A stretch of 64,000 nucleotides of DNA from JAAEUB01 sp964550345 (GCA_964550345.1 CAZJYZ010000001.1:124001-188000); one strand, 5' to 3'. Counted from the first letter of the stretch, positions 1-9,824 are shown. The notes: generated by a model not told the origin, from the letters alone. Translations and numbers: made by a program.

Positions 1-157
1 CCAGCGCCGCGAACATGTTGTTTGTGTCGGTCAGAGCCACGGCCCGCATCCCCGAACGGGAGCACAGACCCGCAAGTTTTTTGACCGGTACAGCGCCTTC
101 CAGCAGCGAATATTCGGAATGCAGGCGCAGGTGAATGAATCGGACAGGTTGGGTCAT
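1..157 (-). CDS. dnaE: DNA polymerase III alpha subunit, N-terminal fragment
   Basis: The reverse strand encodes 52 residues starting MTQPVRFIHLRLHSEYSLLE before the window edge cuts the gene. The H-L-R-L-H-S-E-Y-S-L-L-E-G pattern (His9, His13) followed by V-K-K-L and a conserved A-L-T-D-T-N segment is the start of the PHP domain of replicative DnaE. In the full-length family this is the catalytic subunit of the replicase; only the first strand and helix of the PHP domain are visible here. The gene is divergent from xdhA across 356 nt. The identification is from the family pattern; the error-prone DnaE2 paralogue has a related start and cannot be excluded fully. Confidence 0.8.
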   Translation of the reverse strand, partial: MTQPVRFIHLRLHSEYSLLEGAVPVKKLAGLCSRSGMRAVALTDTNNMFAAL

Positions 158-513
158 GCGGCAAAGCTACCCGAGCATCACGCCAGAGAAAACGGCGAAT
201 TTGACGAAAAATTTACTCTCTGCTGAAAACGCACAAAACACTGCTAGGAAGCGGCGCATTCCGCATGGACCACTTCAAGTCAAAGTACCGGAGGCAAAGG
301 ATTTTTAGGTAACAAAACGCGCACCTCCCCTCCTAATTTCGCAATCTCCTCTCATCCCTGTTGATGCTTGGCAAATATTTCGTCGTGAAAAAAAATCTTG
401 CCAGAACGTAAAATCTCGCCTTAGCATGAAGGCTGACCAATCCCGCGCGCTTTCTACGCCGCATCGAAGGCGCGCATAAGGGGGACGAGATTGGTAACGC
501 GGCGGATGAATTC
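158..513. other. Divergent intergenic region dnaE/xdhA
   Basis: These 356 nt separate dnaE (minus) from xdhA (plus). No convincing small gene is seen. A TTGACG hexamer at 201-206 followed 17 nt later by TGAAAA could be a plus-strand promoter but the -10 is poor. The 10-mer GCAAATATTT at 371-380 recurs in two other intergenic regions of the window (9857 and 14760). The ribosome-binding site of xdhA is weak. Confidence 0.4.
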
Positions 514-1890
514 ATGAACATAACGTTTCTTCTCAATGGAGAGACCGTGGAGCTGACTGCTGTCGAGCCGACCCGTTCTGTGCTGGACTGGTTGCGCGAG
601 GAACGTGGGTTGAAAGGCACCAAAGAAGGCTGCAATGAAGGGGATTGCGGCGCGTGCAGCGTCATGGTGGCAGATGCACAGGGCGTACGCGCACTGAATG
701 CCTGCCTGTTGATGCTGGGTCAAATGCAAGGCAAGGCGCTGATCACGGTTGAGGGGCTCTCGGGGCCGGAAGGTGAACAGCATCCGGTGCAAAAAGCGCT
801 GGTGGAATATCATGGCTCGCAATGCGGCTTCTGCACGCCGGGCTTTGCAACAACACTCGCCGCCGGGCACCTTAATGGCGAAGAGGATTTCGATACCTTG
901 CTGGCCGGCAACCTGTGCCGGTGTACGGGATACGCTCCCATCATTCGCGCCGCCAAAGCCGCAATGGCTGACCCGGTGCCAGATTGGCTGAATGCAACCC
1001 GGATGGGCAAGGGTCCCACCGCAAGCAAGGAGGTGGCCCCGGCCATGCCGGGGTCGGCCGACGCGCTTGCCACCCTGCTGATGCAAAAACCCCATGCAAC
1101 TCTGGTTGCCGGTGGGACGGATGTAGGCCTTTGGCTAACCAAGGGTCTGAAGGATTTGCACGATGTGATCTTTCTGAGCGGAGTTTCAGACCTTGGTGGC
1201 GTGGTGGTGGATGAAGACGGCATTCATCTTGGTTCTGGTTTGACAATCGAGGGGTTTCGCAAAGCCATATCTGATCTTCACCCCCATTTCGCGGCCATGC
1301 TAAAACGCTTTGCCAGCGCTCAGATAAGGGGGGCGGCGACCCTTGGCGGCAACATTGCTAATGGCTCGCCCATCGGCGACACGCCGCCGCCGTTGATAGC
1401 CCTGAATGCGCGCCTGCATCTGAGGCGCGGTGAGGCGCGACGAAACATCCCGCTGGAAGACTATTTCGTCGCTTATGGCCGGCAAGACCTTGTGGCAGGA
1501 GAGTTCATCGAGGGCATCACCATCCCCCGGCAGCCGGACCGGCTGAAGGTCTATAAAGTTTCCAAAAGATTCGATCAGGACATATCTGCGGTTCTTGGCG
1601 CCTTTAGTATCGTCGTTGAAAACGGAATGGTGCAATCGGCCCGCATCGCCTTTGGGGGCATGGCCGCCACGCCCAGCCGGGCCGTTGAAGTTGAAAAATC
1701 GCTTCTGGGCCAGCAATGGAGCAGGGAAACTATCACGGCCGCAACGGCGTCATTTGCCACAGATTTCTCGCCAATCTCGGACGTGCGCGCCAGCTCCGAA
1801 TACAGGCTGGAGATCGCCCGCAATATGCTCACACGTGTCTGGCTGGAGGATCAGGGTGAAGTGGTTTCTGTCAGGGAGGTCAGCGCATGA
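514..1890 (+). CDS. xdhA: Xanthine dehydrogenase small subunit (2Fe-2S and FAD domains)
   Basis: This 458-residue protein is the iron-sulfur/FAD subunit of a bacterial two-subunit xanthine dehydrogenase, which oxidises hypoxanthine to xanthine to urate in the cytoplasm. Residues 1-75 form a plant-type ferredoxin domain with Cys40, Cys45, Cys48 and Cys64. Residues 80-150 form the second 2Fe-2S domain with Cys104, Cys107, Cys135 and Cys137 (QCGFCTPG and LCRCTGY). The rest is the FAD-binding domain (VAGGTDVGLW, TLGGNIANGSPIGD) and the CO-dehydrogenase flavoprotein C-terminal domain. All eight cluster cysteines are present, so it should be active. The stop overlaps the xdhB start by 4 nt. Confidence 0.95.
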   Translation: MNITFLLNGETVELTAVEPTRSVLDWLREERGLKGTKEGCNEGDCGACSVMVADAQGVRALNACLLMLGQMQGKALITVEGLSGPEGEQHPVQKALVEYHGSQCGFCTPGFATTLAAGHLNGEEDFDTLLAGNLCRCTGYAPIIRAAKAAMADPVPDWLNATRMGKGPTASKEVAPAMPGSADALATLLMQKPHATLVAGGTDVGLWLTKGLKDLHDVIFLSGVSDLGGVVVDEDGIHLGSGLTIEGFRKAISDLHPHFAAMLKRFASAQIRGAATLGGNIANGSPIGDTPPPLIALNARLHLRRGEARRNIPLEDYFVAYGRQDLVAGEFIEGITIPRQPDRLKVYKVSKRFDQDISAVLGAFSIVVENGMVQSARIAFGGMAATPSRAVEVEKSLLGQQWSRETITAATASFATDFSPISDVRASSEYRLEIARNMLTRVWLEDQGEVVSVREVSA

Positions 1891-4175
1891 GTGTCAAAGC
1901 CCCCCTGCCCCATGACAGCGCAGACCTGCATGTCTCAGGTGCCGCGCGCTATGTCGATGACATACCGGTCCCGGCCAATTGCCTGCATCTGGCCTTTGGC
2001 CTGTCGCATGAAGCCCGCGGGGTGATCACCCGCGCCGACCTTTCGGATGTAAGAACAGCTCCGGGCGTTGCTTTGGTGATGAAGGCCACCGACCTGCCTT
2101 TTGACAACGATGTTTCCGCCGCTGCCCATGACGAACCACTTTTAGCCATGGGTGAGGTGTTTTACCATTCTCAACCCATTTACCTGGTAGCTGCGGATAG
2201 TCACTTAGCCGCGCGCAAGGCTGCCAGGCTGGGCAAGATCACCATTGATCCGCGCCCGGCAGTGCTGAGCATTGATGACGCAATTGCAGCCAACAGCCGT
2301 TTCGAAGGCGGACCAGTAATCTGGGAAAGTGGCGACGCCGACGCAGCCATCGCCACTGCCCCACACCAGCTTGAAGGTGTGATTGAAATGGGCGGGCAGG
2401 AACATTTCTATCTGGAAAGTCAGGCAGCATTAGCCGTGCCGCAGGAAAACGGCGACATGCTAGTGCATTCCTCAACCCAGCATCCAACCGAAATCCAACA
2501 CAAGGTGGCCGAGGCTATTGGCAAGCCTATGCACGCGGTCCGGGTTGAAATGCGGCGCATGGGTGGTGGTTTTGGCGGCAAGGAGAGCCAGGGCAACGCT
2601 TTGGCCGTTGCCTGTGCTGTCGCTGCAGCGCGTACCGGGCGGCCCTGTAAAATGCGCTATGACCGGGATGACGACATGGTCATTACGGGCAAGCGTCACG
2701 ATTTCCGCATCAGCTACCGGGCGGGCTATGATGAAGACGGGCGCCTGACCGGGGTCGATTTCACTCAATATGCCCGCTGTGGCTGGGCAGCAGATCTTTC
2801 ACTGCCTGTGGCGGACCGCGCCATGTTGCACGCGGATAATGCCTACTACATTCCGGCCATGCGCATCACCTCTCACCGCCTGAAGACCAATACGACCAGC
2901 GCCACGGCCTATCGTGGCTTCGGCGGACCACAGGGAATGCTGGGGATCGAACGGGTGATGGACCATCTCGCCCACGAAACAGCCCTGGACCCGGCTGAAG
3001 TAAGACGCAGGAACTATTATGCCGCCCCCGAAGAGGGCAAAAAGCCGCAACGCAGCCATTACAATCAGGCCATTGAGGATTTTGAACTACACGGAATTGC
3101 TGCATCCCTGATGGAAAGTGCCGGGTACGCTCAGCGAAAACAGGCTGTGGCTGATTGGAATGCGCAGAATACTATCCTGAAAAAGGGGTTGGCGTTCAGC
3201 CCGTTGAAATTCGGGATATCCTTCACCCTCAGCCACCTCAATCAGGCTGGCGCCCTTGTGCATATTTACCAGGACGGCTCGGTGCATCTGAACCACGGCG
3301 GCACCGAAATGGGCCAGGGGCTGAACCAGAAAGTGGCACAGGTTGCAGCCAGTGCTTTTGCCCTTCCGATGGAAGCGATTCGCATCACCGCAACGGACAC
3401 CGCAAAGGTGCCAAACACTTCGGCAACAGCCGCGTCCTCGGGCTCGGACCTGAATGGAATGGCCGTCGAAGCTGCCTGTGACACCCTGAAGAACCGGCTG
3501 GTGCGCTTTCTGTCCAATCGTTGGGACGTGAAGCCAGATCTGGTCAAATTCGCAGACGGTCATGTACAGGCGGGGGACCACAAAATTCCCTTCAGTGAGG
3601 CCGCAAAACTGGCCTATGAGGCACGTATCAGCCTGTCTTCAACCGGATTTTATCGCACCCCGAAAATCAACTGGGACCGTATTGAAGGCCGGGGACGGCC
3701 ATTCCTCTACTTCGCCTACGGAGCGGCAATTACCGAGGTCGTCATTGATACCTTAACAGGCGAAAACCGCATCTTGCGCGCCGACATCCTGCACGATGCA
3801 GGCAGCAGCCTGAACCCGGCGCTGGACCTTGGACAGGTCGAGGGGGCCTACGTTCAGGGTGCCGGTTGGCTAACGATGGAGGAGCTTGTTTGGGACGAAA
3901 AGGGCCAGCTTTGGACCCACGCGCCATCAACCTACAAGATACCCGCCTGCGCTGACCGACCAGAAGTGTTTAACGTCGCACTTTGGCCCGGTGAAAACCG
4001 CGAAAACACCATCCACCGCTCAAAAGCAGTGGGTGAACCGCCGTTCATGCTGGGCATATCAGCGTTTCTGGCTCTTTCGGATGCAGTGGCTTATTGCGGT
4101 AATGGCTACCCCGCACTGGACGCCCCGGCAACGCCTGAACGCATTTTAGCCGCCGTCAAAAGGATGCAGGCATGA
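1887..4175 (+). CDS. xdhB: Xanthine dehydrogenase molybdopterin-binding large subunit
   Basis: The 762-residue catalytic subunit binds molybdopterin cofactor and hydroxylates purines. The aldehyde-oxidase/xanthine-dehydrogenase a/b hammerhead covers about residues 10-120. Cofactor-binding motifs follow: QEHFYLESQ at 171-179, GGGFGGKE at 226-233 and YRGFGGPQG around Arg343, the substrate-contacting arginine position. The catalytic glutamate lies in VGEPPF (Glu717). Length and motifs match XdhB of Rhodobacter-type enzymes. It is translationally coupled to xdhA (ATGA overlap) and to xdhC (ATGA overlap), so the three proteins are made together. Confidence 0.95.
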   Translation: MSVKAPLPHDSADLHVSGAARYVDDIPVPANCLHLAFGLSHEARGVITRADLSDVRTAPGVALVMKATDLPFDNDVSAAAHDEPLLAMGEVFYHSQPIYLVAADSHLAARKAARLGKITIDPRPAVLSIDDAIAANSRFEGGPVIWESGDADAAIATAPHQLEGVIEMGGQEHFYLESQAALAVPQENGDMLVHSSTQHPTEIQHKVAEAIGKPMHAVRVEMRRMGGGFGGKESQGNALAVACAVAAARTGRPCKMRYDRDDDMVITGKRHDFRISYRAGYDEDGRLTGVDFTQYARCGWAADLSLPVADRAMLHADNAYYIPAMRITSHRLKTNTTSATAYRGFGGPQGMLGIERVMDHLAHETALDPAEVRRRNYYAAPEEGKKPQRSHYNQAIEDFELHGIAASLMESAGYAQRKQAVADWNAQNTILKKGLAFSPLKFGISFTLSHLNQAGALVHIYQDGSVHLNHGGTEMGQGLNQKVAQVAASAFALPMEAIRITATDTAKVPNTSATAASSGSDLNGMAVEAACDTLKNRLVRFLSNRWDVKPDLVKFADGHVQAGDHKIPFSEAAKLAYEARISLSSTGFYRTPKINWDRIEGRGRPFLYFAYGAAITEVVIDTLTGENRILRADILHDAGSSLNPALDLGQVEGAYVQGAGWLTMEELVWDEKGQLWTHAPSTYKIPACADRPEVFNVALWPGENRENTIHRSKAVGEPPFMLGISAFLALSDAVAYCGNGYPALDAPATPERILAAVKRMQA

Positions 4176-5164
4176 GCTTTGACCTTGCCTCTCTGACCCG
4201 GGCTGTCCAGCTTCACGGTGAAGTCGTCAGAATTGTTGTTGCCAGCGCCGAGGGCTCGACCCCGCGTGAAACCGGCACTGCAATGCTGGTCTGGAAGGAT
4301 GGGCAGGATGGGACGATTGGCGGCGGCACCCTTGAGTTTCAGGCCACGGAGCAGGCACGCACCATGTTGATGGAAGGACAAATAAGCCGCCTGGAGCGCG
4401 TCCCACTTGGCCCGTCGCTTGGCCAATGTTGTGGTGGGGCTGTAACTTTGCTGAGTGAAGCTTTTGACGTGACCTCGGTGCAATCTATTGCAACTAAAGA
4501 AGTTTTCAGCAGGCCGACTGGAGAAACACAAGACGCGCCTTTCGCGATTTCCCGTCTGCTGGCCAAAGCCAGATCGCAAGGTATTCCTTCGGCTCCCAGC
4601 TTTGTGGAAGGGTGGATGGTTGAACCGGTTGTGAGCAACCCTACCCCTCTTTGGATATACGGAGCCGGGCATGTGGGTCGCGCACTGGTAAATGTGATCA
4701 CAGATTTACCGGATTTTGTGATCACATGGGTCGACACCAGTGCAGACCGCTTTCCCACAACGCAACCGTCCGGCGTTACGATCCTGCCCGCTGCACGGCC
4801 CGAGATGGCTTTGCGTCATGCGCCTGCGAACGCGCACCACCTTATCCTGACGTTCAGTCATGCTTTGGACCTTGAATTATGTCACACAGCTTTAACCCAT
4901 GATTTTGCCAGCGTCGGGCTGATCGGCTCGGCCACAAAATGGGCCCGTTTTCGCAGTCGCTTACGCGCGTTGGGGCACAACGATACTGAAATCAACCAAA
5001 TAACCTGCCCAATCGGCGAACCTGCCTTGGGCAAACACCCGCAACAGATAGCCATAGGCGTGGCCGGGGCGCTGATAAAACAAGTGGCAATTAAAAAAAC
5101 CAACAGGGAAATGTCAGATGACAGAAAGTCAGAGCGAAAAGAAGCCCGCGCTGTTAACTCTTGA
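4172..5164 (+). CDS. xdhC: Xanthine dehydrogenase accessory protein XdhC
   Basis: This 330-residue protein belongs to the XdhC/CoxI family, which binds molybdenum cofactor, helps its sulfuration and inserts it into xanthine dehydrogenase (family knowledge). The N-terminal XdhC/CoxI domain has EGSTPRETG (residues 27-35), a GTIGGGTLE loop and GQCCGG at 84-89. A Rossmann-like C-terminal domain begins at WIYGAGHVGRAL (glycine motif 164-169) and contains LIGSATKWARF. It follows xdhB with a 4-nt overlap. Its last 15 codons overlap the start of the transporter ATPase gene by 47 nt, linking enzyme assembly and substrate uptake in one transcript. Confidence 0.93.
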   Translation: MSFDLASLTRAVQLHGEVVRIVVASAEGSTPRETGTAMLVWKDGQDGTIGGGTLEFQATEQARTMLMEGQISRLERVPLGPSLGQCCGGAVTLLSEAFDVTSVQSIATKEVFSRPTGETQDAPFAISRLLAKARSQGIPSAPSFVEGWMVEPVVSNPTPLWIYGAGHVGRALVNVITDLPDFVITWVDTSADRFPTTQPSGVTILPAARPEMALRHAPANAHHLILTFSHALDLELCHTALTHDFASVGLIGSATKWARFRSRLRALGHNDTEINQITCPIGEPALGKHPQQIAIGVAGALIKQVAIKKTNREMSDDRKSERKEARAVNS

Positions 5165-6662
5165 TGGCCTGAGAAAGGCTTATCCCGGCGTGGTCGCCAA
5201 CGATGATGTGTCCTTCACAATCAGGCCCGGCGAGGTGCATGCTTTGCTGGGGGAAAACGGGGCTGGAAAGTCCACGTTGGTGAAAATGATCTATGGTCTG
5301 GTCAAACCCGATAAAGGCACGATGACGCTTGAGGGGTCTGTATTTACACCGACAAATCCGGCGTCTGCACGCGCCGCCGGTGTGGCCATGGTGTTCCAGC
5401 ATTTTTCCCTTTTTGACGCGCTGAATGTGGCAGAAAACATCGCACTTGGCATGGACAATCCCCCTGCCCAGCGGGAATTATCAGCCCGGATTAGCGAAGT
5501 GAGCGAGGCATACGGGCTACCGCTCGATCCCGCCCGTATCGTCGGGGATCTGTCTGCCGGAGAACGCCAAAGGGTCGAAATCATCCGCTGCCTGTTGCAG
5601 GATCCGCGCCTTTTAATCATGGACGAACCCACCAGTGTTCTCACCCCGCAGGAAGTTGAAATCCTGTTCCACACCCTTCGAAAACTGACCGCGGAAGGAA
5701 CAGCAATTCTTTATATTTCCCATAAGCTTGAGGAAATTAGATCGCTGTGTGAGCATGCCACAATTTTACGTTTGGGCAAGGTTGTTGACACCTGTGACCC
5801 ACGTGAAAAATCTGCCAGCGAGTTAGCTGAAATGATGGTTGGGGAAAGCTTGCATATCCCAACGCGTGAAGCCGCAGAACCCGGCGAGGTTATTTTAGCG
5901 ATCAATGGGCTCAGCCAGCCGCCATCCTCGGCTTTTGGCACGGCGCTCAGGAATATATCGGTGGAATTACGCGCTGGAGAAGTGCTTGGCATTGGTGGCG
6001 TTGCAGGCAATGGTCAGGACGAGTTTCTGGCGGCCCTTTCGGGCGAGACACTGGCACCCCCAAAGACCATCGCGCTGAATGGGCAAGACGTTGGCCTGCT
6101 CACCCCAAACCAGCGGCGCGAACTTGGCCTGCTGGCCGCCCCCGAAGAACGGCTGGGCCATGCCGCAGCCCCAGACATGAGCTTGTCGGAAAATGCACTC
6201 CTGACCGGTGCGGTGCGCGAAAACCTGACCTCGCGCGGCTTTCTGAAATGGGGACGTGTTAACGAATTCGCAGAAAAAATCATCGCTGAGTTCGACGTTC
6301 GCACGCCGGGACCGGAGAATGCCGCGCGCTCTCTTTCCGGGGGCAATCTGCAGAAATTTGTTATCGGTCGCGAAATTCTACAGCGGCCAAATGTTCTGGT
6401 GGTCAATCAACCCACCTGGGGCGTGGACGCAAGTGCCGCTGCCGCGATCAGGCAGGCTTTGCTGGACCTCGCCGCTGGCGGAGCTGCGGTGATTGTCATC
6501 AGTCAGGACCTGGATGAGCTAATGGAAATTTCGGACCGGTTCACAGCGTTGAATGAAGGCCGGCTGGCCGAGCCACGCCCAGCGCAGGGGCTGAGCGTGG
6601 AAGAGATCGGCCTGATGATGGGTGGTGCACACGACATGCACGAAGCGGAGATAAGCGCATGA
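5118..6662 (+). CDS. ABC transporter ATPase with two nucleotide-binding domains, purine/nucleoside type
   Basis: This 514-residue protein has two fused ATPase domains, as in sugar and nucleoside importers with BMP-type binding proteins. Domain 1 is canonical: Walker A GENGAGKST at 45-53, signature LSAGERQRV, Walker B LLIMDEPTS. Domain 2 is degenerate: the Walker A position reads GVAGNGQDE without lysine, the signature is LSGGNLQK and Walker B ends in Asn (VVNQPTWGVD). This asymmetry is usual in the family. The start lies inside xdhC but has an AGGGAA ribosome-binding site 7 nt upstream, and no later start precedes the domain. Substrate inferred from xdh linkage: xanthine, guanine or nucleosides. 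Confidence 0.92.
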   Translation: MTESQSEKKPALLTLDGLRKAYPGVVANDDVSFTIRPGEVHALLGENGAGKSTLVKMIYGLVKPDKGTMTLEGSVFTPTNPASARAAGVAMVFQHFSLFDALNVAENIALGMDNPPAQRELSARISEVSEAYGLPLDPARIVGDLSAGERQRVEIIRCLLQDPRLLIMDEPTSVLTPQEVEILFHTLRKLTAEGTAILYISHKLEEIRSLCEHATILRLGKVVDTCDPREKSASELAEMMVGESLHIPTREAAEPGEVILAINGLSQPPSSAFGTALRNISVELRAGEVLGIGGVAGNGQDEFLAALSGETLAPPKTIALNGQDVGLLTPNQRRELGLLAAPEERLGHAAAPDMSLSENALLTGAVRENLTSRGFLKWGRVNEFAEKIIAEFDVRTPGPENAARSLSGGNLQKFVIGREILQRPNVLVVNQPTWGVDASAAAAIRQALLDLAAGGAAVIVISQDLDELMEISDRFTALNEGRLAEPRPAQGLSVEEIGLMMGGAHDMHEAEISA

Positions 6663-7747
6663 TACGGCTGGAAAAAAGACCCTCACCCTCAAAAGTCTGG
6701 ACGTTGGCAACACCGGTTTTGGCGGTACTGGCAACCATGGTTGTCGGCGGGCTGATGTTTGCCATGATGGGCAAAGACCCGTTTGAGACCATTCGCACCA
6801 TTTTCTGGGATCCGCTGTTTCACGAAACCTTCGGCCCCTATTCACGCCCACAATTATTGGTCAAGGCAGGTCCACTGATCTTGATTGCCATCGGCCTGTC
6901 GCTGGGTTTCCGCGCCGGCATCTGGAACATTGGCGCCGAGGGGCAATACATTATGGGCGCCATTGTCGGCGCCGGGGTCGGGCTGGCTTTCTACCCGTCC
7001 GAGAGCATCCTGATTTTCCCGCTGATGGTGATTGCAGGGGCATTCGGCGGTTGGGCTTGGGCTATGATACCGGGTGTGCTGAAGGTCAAGTTTGGCACCA
7101 ACGAAATCCTTGTCAGCCTGATGCTGGTCTATGTGGCCGAAAGTTGGCTGGCCTCCATGGCGCAGGGGCTTTTACGCAATCCCGACGGGATGGGTTTTCC
7201 CGGCTCGCGCAACTTGGCACGCGACTTCCCCGCCGCATCAAACCCTGAAATAATCGCCGGGACCGGCATGCATTGGGGCGTGGTGGCGGCATTCATTGCA
7301 GTCATATTCGGCTATGTCCTTCTCAGCCGCCACATGCTGGGCTTTCAGGTGCGCCTGACTGGCGAAGCACCACGCGCGGCGCGCTTCTCGGGCGTCAAAC
7401 CCGCGCGGCTGATCTTGTTTTGCCTGGGCACGTCCGGTGCGCTTGCTGGCATGGCTGGGTTGTTTGAAGTGTCAGGCCCCGCAGGACAGATCAGCATTGA
7501 TTTCGGCTCGGGCTATGGCTTCACCGCGATAATCGTTGCGTTTCTGGGCAGATTGCACCCAGTTGGCATCCTTCTGGCGGGACTTTTGATGGCGCTGACT
7601 TATATTGGCGGCGAACTGGCGCAATTGATGCTGGGCCTGCCCGGGGCGGCGATCCAGTTGTTTCAGGGCATGCTGTTATTCTTCCTTCTGGCGATGGATA
7701 TCCTATCCAATTATCGCATCCGCCTGACAAAACCGGAGGCCGCATAA
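6659..7747 (+). CDS. ABC transporter permease 1 (BPD_transp_2), purine/nucleoside uptake
   Basis: A 362-residue inner-membrane protein of the branched-chain/ribose/nucleoside permease family. A hydrophobic helix at about residues 16-37 is followed by a periplasmic stretch with the family motif FETIRTIFWDPLF, then about eight or nine more membrane segments. The conserved segment FRAGIWNIGAEGQY and the coupling region GEAPRAARFSGVK are typical of the larger permease of BMP-linked importers. It overlaps the ATPase gene by 4 nt and the next permease gene by 1 nt, so the subunits are translationally coupled. Function is inferred from family and context. Confidence 0.92.
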   Translation: MIRLEKRPSPSKVWTLATPVLAVLATMVVGGLMFAMMGKDPFETIRTIFWDPLFHETFGPYSRPQLLVKAGPLILIAIGLSLGFRAGIWNIGAEGQYIMGAIVGAGVGLAFYPSESILIFPLMVIAGAFGGWAWAMIPGVLKVKFGTNEILVSLMLVYVAESWLASMAQGLLRNPDGMGFPGSRNLARDFPAASNPEIIAGTGMHWGVVAAFIAVIFGYVLLSRHMLGFQVRLTGEAPRAARFSGVKPARLILFCLGTSGALAGMAGLFEVSGPAGQISIDFGSGYGFTAIIVAFLGRLHPVGILLAGLLMALTYIGGELAQLMLGLPGAAIQLFQGMLLFFLLAMDILSNYRIRLTKPEAA

Positions 7748-8670
7748 TGGACCTTTCATCAATCAATCCGATCCTGCTCATCGCAAGCCTGATGGTGGCG
7801 GCAACGCCGATTTTGCTGGCAGCCATAGGTGAAATGGTGGTGGAGAAGGCCGGTGTTCTGAACCTCGGCGTTGAGGGCATGATGATCACCGGCGCCGTGG
7901 TGGGTTTTGCCATCGGTGTGAATACCGGCAGTCCGGCGCTTGGCTTTGTGGCTGCGGCAATTGGCGGTGCAGCCGTATCGATGTTATTTGGAATACTGAC
8001 ACAATATTTGCTATCAAATCAGGTGGCAACGGGGTTGGGGCTGACCCTGTTCGGGCTCGGGCTGAGCGCCCTGATCGGTAAACCGTATGAGGGTATCAAG
8101 TCACCTGTTCTGCAAAAGCTGGATATACCGGTATTGTCGGACCTGCCCATCGTCGGACCAATCCTGTTTGGCCATGATCCGGTTGTGTATTTGTCACTGA
8201 TCCTTGTCGCCGGCGTCTGGTACGCCCTGAAATACAGCCGGGCCGGGCTGATCCTGCGCGCTGTTGGGGAAAACCACGAAGCAGCGCATGCACTGGGATA
8301 CAAGGTGATCCGGGTGCGGTTGATGGCGATTGCGTTCGGCGGTGCCACAGCCGGGCTGGGCGGGGCTTATATCAGCCTTGTTCGCGTGCCCCAATGGGTC
8401 GAGGGGCTGACCGCAGGCGCAGGCTGGATCGCTCTGGCGATCGTTGTTTTTGCCTCGTGGCGCCCATGGCGGGTTCTATTGGGCGCCTACTTGTTTGGTG
8501 GGGTTTCCGTATTGCAGCTCAATTTGCAAGCGGCGGGCCTGGCCATTCCGGTCGAATACCTTTCCATGAGCCCCTATGTCATCACAATCGTGGTTCTGGT
8601 CTTTATTTCGGCGCGCGGTCAGCATGGCGCACCGGGATCACTCGGGCGAAGCTTCCATGCGTCAGGATAA
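7747..8670 (+). CDS. ABC transporter permease 2 (BPD_transp_2), purine/nucleoside uptake
   Basis: A 307-residue hydrophobic protein, the smaller partner permease. It has about eight to nine membrane helices, the family motif VEKAGVLNLGVEGMM near residues 30-45 and the ATPase-coupling region VGENHEAAHALGYKV. It starts at the A of the preceding stop (TAATG). Together with the first permease it forms the heterodimeric channel. The binding-protein gene follows after 54 nt that contain a GGGAG ribosome-binding site. Confidence 0.92.
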   Translation: MDLSSINPILLIASLMVAATPILLAAIGEMVVEKAGVLNLGVEGMMITGAVVGFAIGVNTGSPALGFVAAAIGGAAVSMLFGILTQYLLSNQVATGLGLTLFGLGLSALIGKPYEGIKSPVLQKLDIPVLSDLPIVGPILFGHDPVVYLSLILVAGVWYALKYSRAGLILRAVGENHEAAHALGYKVIRVRLMAIAFGGATAGLGGAYISLVRVPQWVEGLTAGAGWIALAIVVFASWRPWRVLLGAYLFGGVSVLQLNLQAAGLAIPVEYLSMSPYVITIVVLVFISARGQHGAPGSLGRSFHASG

Positions 8671-8724
8671 TCGTCTAGGAAATAATCAACGAAGTAACTG
8701 CTCAATTCATCAAGGGAGAGTAAT

Positions 8725-9801
8725 ATGAGTGCAATTAAAACAATTCTGACCGGGGCCGTGGTGGCTCTGGGCCTGACGGGCGCTGCAATGGCAGCCGATC
8801 CGGTTAAGGTCGGCTTCATCTATGTTGGGCCAGTCGGCGATGGCGGCTGGACCTATGAACACAACGAAGGCCGACTGGCTGTCGAAGAGCATTTCGGTGA
8901 TGCGGTTGAAACCGTGTTTCAGGAAAGCGTCCCTGAAGGGGCCGACGCCGAGCGCGCCATTACCCAAATGGCCTTGTCAGGTGCGGACCTGATCTTCACC
9001 ACATCGTTTGGCTACATGGACGCGACACTGGCTGCAGCTGAAAAATTTCCGAATGTGAAGTTCGAACACGCAACCGGCTTTAAAATGGCGGACAACGTCT
9101 CGGTTTATTCCGCACGTTTCTACGAAGGTCGCGCTGTTCAGGGCATCATTGCCGGTCACATGACCAAGTCGAACATCATTGGCTATATCGCCTCGTTCCC
9201 GATCCCAGAAGTTATCCGGGGCATCAACTCGGCTTATATCCACGCCAAACGCGTGAACCCGGATGTCGAATTCAAGATCATCTGGGCCTACACTTGGTTT
9301 GACCCGGCGAAAGAGGCTGACGCGGCCACAGCCCTGATCGACCAAGGCGCCGACGTGATCCTGCAGCACACCGACTCAACTGCCCCTCAGGCAGCCGCTC
9401 AGGAAGCTGGTGGGGTTATCACATTCGGTCAGGCATCTGACATGGCCGATTATGGTCCGCTGCCACGTGTTAGCTCGATCATCGACAATTGGGCACCTTA
9501 CTACATCGCCCGCACACAGGCCGTCATCGATGGCACATGGGAAAGCGTTAATACATGGGATGGCATCGCACCCGGCATGGTTGGGATCGGCGAGATCTCA
9601 GATGCTGTTCCCGCCGATGTCCGCGCCGAGGCCGAAGCCCTGCGTGACGCGATTGCCGATGGCAGCTACAGCCCATTCACCGGCCCGCTGAACAAGCAGG
9701 ACGGCAGCGCCTGGCTGGCCGAAGGCGAAACCGCTGACGATGGCACATTGGCTGGCATGGGTTTTTATGTTGAAGGTATCACGGACGAAATCCCCAACTA
9801 A
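8725..9801 (+). CDS. BMP-family substrate-binding protein, purine/nucleoside ABC importer
   Basis: A 358-residue periplasmic binding protein with a Sec signal peptide ending at about residue 23 (GAAMA-AD). The mature protein starts KVGFIYVGPVGDGGWTYEHN, the hallmark of the BMP/PnrA-like family that binds nucleosides or purines, and carries ITTSFGYMDA- and QHTDST-like pocket segments. Unusually for an importer operon the binding-protein gene comes last. It is followed by a strong intrinsic terminator at 9825-9856. Linkage to xdhABC supports a purine ligand; this is inference. Confidence 0.92.
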   Translation: MSAIKTILTGAVVALGLTGAAMAADPVKVGFIYVGPVGDGGWTYEHNEGRLAVEEHFGDAVETVFQESVPEGADAERAITQMALSGADLIFTTSFGYMDATLAAAEKFPNVKFEHATGFKMADNVSVYSARFYEGRAVQGIIAGHMTKSNIIGYIASFPIPEVIRGINSAYIHAKRVNPDVEFKIIWAYTWFDPAKEADAATALIDQGADVILQHTDSTAPQAAAQEAGGVITFGQASDMADYGPLPRVSSIIDNWAPYYIARTQAVIDGTWESVNTWDGIAPGMVGIGEISDAVPADVRAEAEALRDAIADGSYSPFTGPLNKQDGSAWLAEGETADDGTLAGMGFYVEGITDEIPN

Positions 9802-9824
9802 TTCGCCTTTAAAACAAGCTTTGT

